From Clostridium cellulovorans 743B (GTDB lineage Bacteria; Bacillota; Clostridia; Clostridiales; Clostridiaceae), in contig NC_014393.1 of assembly GCF_000145275.1 (NCBI RefSeq), positions 4,898,001-4,962,000 on the forward strand: a stretch of DNA of 64,000 nucleotides, written 5' to 3'. Shown one piece after another: positions 54,892 to 63,100 of the stretch (position 1 is its first letter; each line of letters begins with the position of its first letter). The notes beneath the pieces are model-generated. The model saw only the letters and a program-made list of their open reading frames with translations, made no database searches and was not told where the DNA came from. Made by a program: the position numbers and the translations under genes.

Positions 54892-55818
54892 TCATCCTAC
54901 CGCGTTGTTTATAACTTCTATACTATGAGCTACCTTTTCATTTTTAGTATCTACAGCTCCATACCAAGGTGTGATATTTTCAGAACCGTCTCTAAAATAT
55001 CTTGCCTTTATAATGATCTCAGGACGATATTCATAATGAAGAATATCAAAATGGCTCCACTTGCCGCCCCAAATGAAATAATTATTTTCAAATACTTGTG
55101 GCAGTTCTTTAGGATACTCTTTTATTCTTTGATTTCCTTGTTCTAAAGATGCCCACTGCCAATAATCTTTAGGATTACTTGCAAGATCTATTGCTATTCC
55201 AAAACTATGAGGACTTAACCTTCCTGTACCAGATATCACTCTATAATTGTAGGTTCCATTTATAGGATATACGCAAGCCATTGCTTTTCCATTAGTCTGA
55301 GATAGTGTTCCAATTTGTTTCATTATTTGAACAAGCCTATCATTTGCATAATTATTGCTATTAAATCGAAGTCCATTAACTGCACACCTTAAGTTTTTTT
55401 CTATTTCACCTTTATTTTTACCATATACTTCATGAAGAAGTGAATAAACCCGTATCCTTCCTGGATCAAAATTTTCTTTCATAACAGAACTAATCGATGT
55501 AAGCGGATATACTTGCTCTAGCATATCTTGAAGATCTGGATTCTTTAATTTTTGGTCAATATTCTTTTTTACCATGTCATCATAAAGTATCTTATTTCCA
55601 GACTTCATAACAACGTATATCAGCCCGCTATTTTCTTTAACAACTCCTTCTATGTGATCTGGATATCCCATCATAAGACATAATAAATCTTGTTTCATAA
55701 TAGTTTTATATTTCTCATCAAGGGTAATATTGTTATCTTCACTTGACTCCTCACCTTTTGCTTGAAAGCACGTTACAGAAAGTATAACAGCTAAAAATAT
55801 CGTCGCTATTTTCCTCAT
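54892..55818 (-). CDS. M15-family peptidase (VanY/peptidoglycan L,D- or D,D-carboxypeptidase-like)
   Basis: This secreted zinc peptidase of 308 residues has a signal peptide (cleavage probably after FQAKG). The M15 fingerprint is present in the C-terminal half: SPHSFGIAIDL (zinc His204 and Asp211) and WGGKWSHFDILHYEYRPE (Asp258, His261). FNSNNYANDRLVQIMKQIG and the Gly-Arg-Leu segment before HSFG match the Peptidase_M15_4 group. It would cleave peptidoglycan stem peptides. The gene precedes the amidase-domain gene in one operon. The start has AAGGTGGG. Confidence 0.87.
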   Translation of the reverse strand: MRKIATIFLAVILSVTCFQAKGEESSEDNNITLDEKYKTIMKQDLLCLMMGYPDHIEGVVKENSGLIYVVMKSGNKILYDDMVKKNIDQKLKNPDLQDMLEQVYPLTSISSVMKENFDPGRIRVYSLLHEVYGKNKGEIEKNLRCAVNGLRFNSNNYANDRLVQIMKQIGTLSQTNGKAMACVYPINGTYNYRVISGTGRLSPHSFGIAIDLASNPKDYWQWASLEQGNQRIKEYPKELPQVFENNYFIWGGKWSHFDILHYEYRPEIIIKARYFRDGSENITPWYGAVDTKNEKVAHSIEVINNAVG

Positions 55819-56150
55819 AAATACCCACCTTTTTTCACTTATTATTTCATAGACATTTTTTATTTTTTCCCTTTACATTAATGATTATTCGTATATATAA
55901 ATTAACTTTAATTGTATAAATATAGGTTTTCAATGTAGCTTCAATAATTGGATATATATGCTGTTTGTTATTTTACTTAAACTTGCAACCAAATCCATTT
56001 TAATGCATTATGTATTTTCAATTTAAATACATGTATATTTTTACATATTTGTTTTTTGACACAATTTTGTCACAATCAACTAATATAATAAAAATATAAA
56101 TTATTACTTAAATAGCTTAAGTAATTTAAATATCTTAGGGAGGTTTATAT
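55819..56150. promoter_or_regulatory. Divergent region between M15 peptidase and 57-residue gene
   Basis: About 330 AT-rich bases. A plus-strand TTGACA (56056-56061) with TAATAT (56081-56086) or TATAAT (56084-56089) downstream is a promoter with long spacing. TGACACAATTTTGTCA, a near-perfect 16-bp palindrome, overlaps the -35 box and may be an operator. The minus-strand promoter is not clear. Confidence 0.4.
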
Positions 56151-56324
56151 ATGAGAAAATGTGACAGTATACTTACAACTACTACATTTATAATAACTGC
56201 TAGTTTATCTTTAACTCTAATGTCTGGTTACGGAAGCAATCAGCAAAATACTCCCGTAACTACTGTTGCTAGTACCACTCTTCCCGCTATAACTGATGAC
56301 AATAATTCTATTTCTAAAAAATAG
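56151..56324 (+). CDS. Small lipoprotein-like peptide, 57 residues, with altered lipobox
   Basis: A short gene with good signals: the ATG lies seven bases after GGGAGG, a promoter-like region is upstream, and a strong terminator follows at 56366. The product starts MRKCDSILTTTTFIITASLS, has a hydrophobic core, then LMSGYGSNQQ, and ends in a Thr/Ser/Asn-rich tail. The text LMSGYGSN looks like a clostridial lipobox (L-x-G-C-G-S-N) in which Cys has become Tyr, one base change away. If so, it is either a decayed lipoprotein or a secreted/anchored peptide. Function unknown. Confidence 0.6.
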   Translation: MRKCDSILTTTTFIITASLSLTLMSGYGSNQQNTPVTTVASTTLPAITDDNNSISKK

Positions 56325-56365
56325 AACCATACTTTTAACCGCTAAACCCTTACTACATAATAAAA

Positions 56366-56408
56366 GGCTGAATGCAAACAATGTTAATATCTTTGTTTAC
56401 ATTCAGCC
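56366..56408. terminator. Terminator between 57-residue gene and DUF2752 gene
   Basis: GGCTGAATG pairs with CATTCAGCC, and the inner AAACAA also pairs with TTGTTT. CTCTTAATTTT follows on the plus strand. It probably serves both convergent genes. Confidence 0.75.
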
Positions 56409-56449
56409 CTCTTAATTTTAACTAAAAACTTAAAATGATAAATTCAGAT

Positions 56450-56860
56450 CTATTTCCTGAATACATCTAAAGATTTTTCTATTGTAGAATCACTATTATA
56501 AGTCATAGGTTCAATATTAGGAAACATAGTTATCATCCTATAAATGTATACCAAAATGATAATTATTATAATAGTAATATAAAATATTTTCTCATTTTTT
56601 TTGCTTCCCCAAAGAGGCTTTCTTCCAAACATTATGTATAGCAAAGCAACAGGAATAAGCCAAAACAGTGGATGATAATAAACAGCTGATGCAAAGTCCA
56701 AATGAAATGCAGCTTTGCAAGCCCTAGTTATCCCACAGCTCGGACAAGGTATTCCAAAAATTCGTCTTATAGGACAATCTCCAAAGATAAGAATCGCCAT
56801 TATCAAAGCTAATATCATGGCCCCTTGATTCTTTAAAAAAACTATTACCTTTTTTTTCAT
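56450..56860 (-). CDS. DUF2752 membrane protein
   Basis: This is a small membrane protein of 136 residues with three predicted helices. The family motif is present in the first third: CPIRRIFGIPCPSCGITRACKAAF, seen here as CPIRR, then IPCPSCGITRA, followed by FHLDFASAVYYHPLF. The conserved Cys residues and the CGxTRA element define DUF2752, whose role is unknown; a metal- or thiol-related membrane function has been suggested from the Cys pattern only. It lies alone between convergent and divergent neighbours. The start follows GGTGGAGAG. Confidence 0.85.
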   Translation of the reverse strand: MKKKVIVFLKNQGAMILALIMAILIFGDCPIRRIFGIPCPSCGITRACKAAFHLDFASAVYYHPLFWLIPVALLYIMFGRKPLWGSKKNEKIFYITIIIIIILVYIYRMITMFPNIEPMTYNSDSTIEKSLDVFRK

Positions 56861-57123
56861 TCTTACTCTCCACCATAGTTATAATAAAATATAACATCAA
56901 AATATTTTATTATATAATACCTACATTATTTTTACATCCCTATATCAGATCTATAACCATACTAACATCTTTAAATTTGCTTATCAAACTTTATCATTGA
57001 TAAAAGTACCAATCGCTTTAATCAATAGATTCCTATATAAAGTTAAAATCATGTTATCTTAATCCATAATATCAAAAACTTTAATCTGTAATATACTATA
57101 TATAGTAATAATTATTCTAGGTG

Positions 57124-57648
57124 ATGCTATTGGAACAACTAATAAAAAAATCTTTAAAACTCACATATTCAGTGGTAAAACCAGTAATAGATATGGCAAC
57201 TGATATGGTAAAACAAGACCGAGCTTATCCAAAATCTACAGAGGCCTTAATAAATGGTAAAAATTTTCAAAATAAAACAGGATATTTTATTTGGGTAGAT
57301 AAAAGAAATTTTAAGGTTAATGTGTTTCAATATAAAAATAATGGCTGGGTTCTATTAAAAAGTTTTTTATGTTCCATAGGAAAACCTTCAACCCCTACCC
57401 CTGAAGGTATTTTTTCTATAGGCATTAAAGGCCTATTTTTCGGTACTGAAAAAGGTTATAAAGCTAGATATTACACCCAGTATAAAGACAATTATTTGTT
57501 TCATTCAATCCTCTATAATCTAGATGGAACTATACGAGATGGTAGACTTGGCATGGCCATTTCTGATGGTTGTATAAGACTATCACTTTTTAATGCGAAG
57601 TGGATTTTTGATAACATCCCTAAAAACACCGGCGTATACATCACATAA
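57124..57648 (+). CDS. L,D-transpeptidase (YkuD domain)
   Basis: This peptidoglycan cross-linking or protein-anchoring enzyme has 174 residues. The YkuD domain covers residues 50-170: GYFIWVDKRNFKVNVFQY, PTPEGIFSI, FHSILYN with His127, and SDGCIRLS with the catalytic Cys150. The His normally before Gly-Cys is Asp here, a variation also seen in other Gram-positive members. No clear signal peptide is present, only a weakly hydrophobic N-terminus, so export is uncertain. Ribosome-site spacing leaves the start ambiguous: ATG 57124 or TTG 57130. Tandem hairpin repeats begin right after the stop. Confidence 0.88.
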   Translation: MLLEQLIKKSLKLTYSVVKPVIDMATDMVKQDRAYPKSTEALINGKNFQNKTGYFIWVDKRNFKVNVFQYKNNGWVLLKSFLCSIGKPSTPTPEGIFSIGIKGLFFGTEKGYKARYYTQYKDNYLFHSILYNLDGTIRDGRLGMAISDGCIRLSLFNAKWIFDNIPKNTGVYIT

Positions 57649-57652
57649 GTGG

Positions 57653-57850
57653 CACCCTAAATCTTCGATTTAGATGGTGGAACTTACTCCTCAACCTAAG
57701 TTGAGGAGTTTCCTTTTTTCACCCTAAATCTTTGATTTACTTGGTGGAGCTTACTCCTCAACCCAAGTTGAAAAATCCCCTTTTTTCACTCTAAATCCTC
57801 GATTTAGTTAACAAAATTTACTCATCAACTAATGCTTACTTTTAAAACTT
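57653..57850. repeat. Three tandem 67-bp units, each with two hairpins
   Basis: Units start at 57653, 57720 and 57787, exactly 67 bases apart. Each begins CACCCTAAATC (third: CACTCTAAATC). In unit 1, CACC-TAAATC-TTC-GATTTA-GGTG folds as one hairpin and CTCCTCAAC-CTAA-GTTGAGGAG as a second, ending in TTTTTT, a perfect terminator. Unit 2 keeps the first hairpin and half of the second. Unit 3 is decayed. The array separates the L,D-transpeptidase gene from the convergent BIG2 gene. Confidence 0.8.
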
Positions 57851-57884
57851 TAATTGATTAGTAAGATTATTTAAATCTTTAATT

Positions 57885-59726
57885 TTAATTTGTTACTGTT
57901 ACTACACAAGTAACCTTTTTATTACTATTGCTTTCAGCTACTGCCGATATAGTAGCGATTCCTGGAGAAACTCCAGTAACTACCCCTTGGCTGTCTACCA
58001 CAGCAATATTCGTGTTGCTACTTGACCAGATTATATTTTTATTAGTAGCATCAATTGGCGTAATAGTTAATACTAACGCTAGATCTTGTCCTGCTTTTAT
58101 CGCTGCTTTAGTTTTATCAAGTAAAATAGATCTAATTGAGTTTACAACTGTTATTTGTGAAGTTGCTACAAATCCACCTTCTTGTGTAGTAGCAATTATA
58201 GTAGCATTTCCAACAGATACAGCTGTTACTTTTCCTGTAATATCTACAGTTGCTACACTTGTATTGCTACTTGTCCAAATAACATGATTATTCAATGCTG
58301 AAGATGGCATTACAGTAGCTTTTAATTGCAGATTTTCTGTTTTATTCATTGTTACAGAGGTTCTATCTATTTTTACCCCTTGAACTTTTGGTGTTACAGA
58401 TATAACACGAGCTGCTTTTCTAATTCCATCCTCTGAAGTTGCTATTATCATACAAGTTCCAGGTGCCATTGCTGTAACTAGTCCATTTGCATCTACCTTT
58501 GCAATTTTCTCATCGCTGCTCGACCATTTTATTGACGTCTTAGTTGCATTACTTGGAAGTACTGATGCTAAAAATTGATATGTACCATTCTCCTGAATAT
58601 AGTCTATGCTTTGAGAAATATTAACTCCTGTTACTGGATTTATTACCTTTATCACAGATTGTGCTTTTAGTCCACCATCAACAGTTGTTACAGTTATTGT
58701 TGCACTTCCAACAGATACTGCTGTTACTTTTCCTAATGCATCAACCGTAGCTACACTTGGATTTGAGCTACTCCAAGTAATATTTTTATTCATTGCATTG
58801 GTTGGATACACTGTTGCTAATAATGCTATTGTCTTACCTATATCTACTTCAGCTGTGTTCCTATCTGATACCACTGAAGCAATTGGTGGAACTACTGCTA
58901 CTGCACAAGATGCTATCCTACCTCCATTTTCTGTGGTTACCGTTATAATAGCATTACCTAAACTTATAGCTGTTACTTTTCCTGTTGCATCAACTGTAGC
59001 TATTGCTGTATTACTACTTTTCCATGTAACCTTCTTGTTTGTCGCATCATTAGGTCCTACCGTTGCAACAAGTGTAATACTTTTACCTTTAGTGATACTT
59101 GCTGCAGTCTTATCAAGTTTTATCATTGTAGTAGGAATTATTACTGTGATTGTTGATGTTGCTTCATATCCCCCATCTTGAGTCTTTGCTTTTATTATAG
59201 CTACCCCTGGTTGTATCCCTATAACTTTACCAGTTGCATCTACAGTGGCTACCTGTGTGTTGCTACTTGTCCAGGTCACCTTCTTGTTTGCTGCATTTGT
59301 AGGTGTTACTGTTTCCTTTAAGAATATGTATCCGCCTTTAGATATTTGTGCTTTTGCAATATTTAATGATATACCTTTTACTTTAGTACTAACAGTTATA
59401 ATACTAGAAACGCGTTTACTTCCTTCTTCTGTTGTAGCGGTTATTCTAGTACTACCTGGTGCTACTGCTGTTACTTGTCCAGTTTGATCAACTTTAGCTA
59501 TTCTTTCATCACTACTTGTCCATACAACCTTTTTATTCGTTGCATTTGTAGGCATAACTATTGCTGTAAGCTTTAAGTTTTCACCTTCTGGTATAGTTCC
59601 ACTTAGTTTGTCTAAAGTTACCCCTGTAACTGGAATAGTAGTTACTGCTGAAACACCAAAATTCTGAAAAATAATCATAAATGTCAAGATTGCTACAAAA
59701 ACTTTTTTCCACTTTTTCACTTTCAT
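57885..59726 (-). CDS. Secreted protein of seven BIG2 (bacterial Ig-like) repeats
   Basis: This secreted protein of 613 residues has a signal peptide (MKVKKWKKVFVAILTF, cleaved near residue 27) and then seven bacterial immunoglobulin-like group 2 domains of about 83 residues. Each shows a TLDK-like start, a VxPTNATNKKVxWTSSN segment, VATVDATGKVTAV and an ATITVTT ending. Nothing follows the last repeat: no LPXTG, S-layer or enzyme domain is present, so the protein may be a spacer, adhesin or extracellular binding partner. The start follows AAGGAGGG. It lies after the giant protease gene in the same orientation but beyond a terminator. Confidence 0.9.
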   Translation of the reverse strand: MKVKKWKKVFVAILTFMIIFQNFGVSAVTTIPVTGVTLDKLSGTIPEGENLKLTAIVMPTNATNKKVVWTSSDERIAKVDQTGQVTAVAPGSTRITATTEEGSKRVSSIITVSTKVKGISLNIAKAQISKGGYIFLKETVTPTNAANKKVTWTSSNTQVATVDATGKVIGIQPGVAIIKAKTQDGGYEATSTITVIIPTTMIKLDKTAASITKGKSITLVATVGPNDATNKKVTWKSSNTAIATVDATGKVTAISLGNAIITVTTENGGRIASCAVAVVPPIASVVSDRNTAEVDIGKTIALLATVYPTNAMNKNITWSSSNPSVATVDALGKVTAVSVGSATITVTTVDGGLKAQSVIKVINPVTGVNISQSIDYIQENGTYQFLASVLPSNATKTSIKWSSSDEKIAKVDANGLVTAMAPGTCMIIATSEDGIRKAARVISVTPKVQGVKIDRTSVTMNKTENLQLKATVMPSSALNNHVIWTSSNTSVATVDITGKVTAVSVGNATIIATTQEGGFVATSQITVVNSIRSILLDKTKAAIKAGQDLALVLTITPIDATNKNIIWSSSNTNIAVVDSQGVVTGVSPGIATISAVAESNSNKKVTCVVTVTN

Positions 59727-59865
59727 TTTTCACCCTCCTTATATTTTTTTCCATTTTAATTGTCGTATATTTTTTCATAACTCTTTATAGTGTTCATTTT
59801 GAATCCTTTCACTAATAAGTAAAATACACTCCTCTTGGCACGATCATATAGTTCAAAAGAGCACA

Positions 59866-59907
59866 GGGTTGTTACATTAGTGCTTTTAACCACTAATACA
59901 ACAACCC
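59866..59907. terminator. Hairpin between protease and BIG2 genes
   Basis: GGGTTGTT-CATTAGTG pairs with CACTAAT-AACAACCC around a short loop. T-rich stretches follow on the plus strand and more weakly on the minus strand. It probably ends the protease transcript. Confidence 0.6.
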
Positions 59908-59986
59908 CTTTTACTTTTCTATTGTCCAATATATTAATTTATATATTCTTTCTAAACTTTTAATTATTTTTTATTAAGAAAGTTCT

Positions 59987-60187
59987 CTATAAAGTAAATG
60001 TAACTTCCTTTGATAATGTCACTCCCATTTTTGAATTAATAAATCTAACAACTAAACTATGATTGCCTTTAGTAAGTTTGCTTACATCAATCTTACCTGC
60101 AAAACCTGTATTTTTCCTGTTATATTCCTTGTAAGCTATATATACATCTGGTCTATCTAGTCCATTGTTAACTTTATTAAAGTTCTA
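59987..60187 (-). pseudogene. Frame-shifted remnant half-repeat after the protease gene
   Basis: Just past the protease stop, another frame of the same strand reads NNGLDRPDVYIAYKEYN, then TGFAGKIDVSKLTKGNHSL and a closing EVTFTL before a TAG. This is clearly the C-terminal half of one of the protease's 108-residue repeats. It has no start codon and is closed upstream by a TAG, so it is not translated by itself. It is a leftover of an eighth repeat, lost by frameshift or recombination. Confidence 0.8.
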
Positions 60188-60192
60188 CTTAG

Positions 60193-63100
60193 TTACTTTT
60201 TTACATACATAATCCAAGGATCTGTGGAAGTCTCTATTCCATTTCCATCTACAATTCTAAATTGTGTATGATAGGTACCTGTCGTCAGATTACTTATATC
60301 TAAGGCTGCTCTGAAACCTGCCTTCTGATTGTTGTAGTCTTTAAAAGCATTATACACATCTGGTCTACTTATGTTATATTCACATTCATAAACAGTACTG
60401 TTTATAACCATTGTAACCTTTGATATGCCAGCCTTGCTCAATGCCCATCCACCAATATTTAAAGTATTTCCCGTAACTGTTATTCCATTTTGAAGGGTAT
60501 CAATACTGTATTTTAAAGTGTTTTGTCTGTTGAATATTACTTCATTTGAATTAATAGTTCTACCAGTACTATCAGTAAACACTAATACCAACTTGTGCTT
60601 ATAATAATCCAACTTACTAATGTCTACTGTTCCATTAAACCCTGCAGTTCCATTATTATAATCTTTAAAGGCATTGTAGACATCTGGTCTACTTACTCCA
60701 TACTTTAAGTCATATGGCACTCCATCAACTAAAGCCTGTACTTTAGTGATTTTAGACTTATTCAACGCCCAACCACTAACATTTAATACATCTCCAGTAA
60801 TTAACTTTCCTTGGGTTGGTGTATCTATATTATATTTCAAGGTACTTTGGACATTAAATTTAATAGTCTCTGATACTTTCTGAAATCCACTTGCATCAGT
60901 AATTCTTATCGCTAAAGAGTGGGTTCCATATGGTAGCTTACTTATATCAACTTTACCATTAAAGCCTGAAGTTTTATTATTATATTCCTTATATGCATTG
61001 TATACATCGGTTCTACTCAATCCATATTTAAGGTCTTGAGGCACTCCATCGATTAATGCTTCAACTTTAACTACATTTCGCTTACTTAAAGCCCATCCAC
61101 CAACTTCTAGAGTATTTGTAATCTCTGTCCTACCAGCTTGCGGAGTATCTATAGAATATTGGGTTGAGTCTTCAACATCGAACGGAACAAAAGCTACTGA
61201 TTGAGTTCTTCCTACTCCATCAGTAATTATTATGTTAAAATAATGAGAACCATAATATAATTTACTAATATCTATAGTACCACTAAAGCCACATGCTTGA
61301 CTATTATATTGTTTATACGCATTATATACATCTGGTCTATTTAAACCATATTCTATTTGTTGGTAAGTTTTCTGTCCATCAACTACAACTTCAACTTTCT
61401 TTATTCCTGATTTGCTTAACGCCCATCCGCTTACATTTATGAACTTTCCTGAAAAAGTCTTATTATAGCCAGGTGAATCCATATTAGATATAGAATTCTT
61501 TACGTCAAACCAAATTCCAACGGGAAATGTAACCTTTCCCCCAGCTTCTGTTACTTTTACTTTTAAGAAGTGATTTCCATATTCCAAACCTGTAAGGTCT
61601 ACACTACCACTAAAACCTGCACTTTTATTATTGTAATCTTTAAAAGCATTATATACATCTATTCTAGATACTCCATACTTTAATTGGACTGGAGTTCTAT
61701 CATCTATGATTGCTTCAACTTTTTCTATACCTGACTTGCTTATTGCCCAACCACTAACATTTAAACTTGAACTCGTAACTAAATCCCATTCTTTAACACT
61801 ATCTAATGTTGTTTTTAAAGTACCACGAATATTAAAGTTTATTGCTGGTGTAAGTTCTACTCTTCCACTTATATAAGTAACCTTTAGTTGCAATGTATGA
61901 GGACCATATGCATATTCTTTGATATCCATATTTCCACTAAAACCTGACTTACTGTTATTATAATCCCTGAAAGCATTATATACATCGGTTCTAGCTAAAC
62001 CATAATTTAATGCTTGAGTTTTACCACCATCTATAACAGCTTCTATTTTAGCTATCCATGCTTTACTTAATGCCCATCCACTTAGTGATAAAGTATTCCC
62101 TGTGGCATCCATTCCTGGCCTTACAGTATCCACGCTATACTTTAATGTATTGATAGTAGTAAATTTAACAGTATCTGAAAAACTAACTATCCCTCTTTCA
62201 TCTGTAAACATCAAAGTTAACTCATGATTTCCATATGGTAAATCACTTATATCTAAATTCCCCGCAAAGCCTGATTGTTTATTGCCATAGGCTGGGAAAG
62301 CGCCAAATACATCTGGTCTATTTAAATTATAATCTATTTCTATACCTCTATTATCTACTAAAGCTTCTACCTTATTAATACCATACTTACTTAAAGCCCA
62401 TCCACTTATATCTAAGGTATCTCCTGTGATCACTTTCTTTTGACTTGGATTATCTATACTATATTTCAAGGTTTGATCTTTCGGAATTGAAGTATGATCA
62501 ACTGGTAAGTATAGTATATCTATAGCACAACTACTGATTTGTTCACTATAACTAAATACTTTTAAATAGAAATCCCTAGTTTGATAATGGTTGGATATAT
62601 AAAATTCTGTTCTATCTCCAATTTGTATAAATCTATCTGGGAAATATAAACTATCAGAAAAAATATTTACCCATAAATTTTTATCTGCAGTATTCATTGT
62701 AATTTTTGCTACAGTATTGTCTGGTATTTGAAGCTTGTACCAATCAACATCACCAACAGGATTTAGTTCACAAATAAATGCTGGTTTTGAATTATATATT
62801 CCTCGTGGATTTGAAGGAATATTATCATCCTCGTACCCAGTAGTTATATTATCAAATACTCCTGTTAATACAGCTTTAACATTAAATATTCCACTTCCAT
62901 AAAACTGATTTGGAGAATCTACCAATAATCGGTTTGAATACTCTTTAATTTTGTCTTGAATATCAGTCACCGTTAATTGTGGCTCTTTGCTTAACATTAA
63001 AGCAACTTGTCCAGAAACCATTCCTGTGGCTACAGATGTTCCTTCTGCACTAAGATATTTTGTTCCAAATATGCCGTTAGGTACTGTTGAGTATATGTTT

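Noticed and set aside
59581..59778. 65-codon minus-strand frame at the BIG2 start
   Set aside because: It overlaps the BIG2 signal peptide in another frame; the ribosome site AAGGAGGG fits the BIG2 start instead.
59727..59866. c-di-GMP or other riboswitch before the BIG2 gene
   Set aside because: A short GCACAGGG resembled part of the c-di-GMP-I aptamer, but it belongs to the terminator hairpin on the other strand and the rest of the aptamer is missing.
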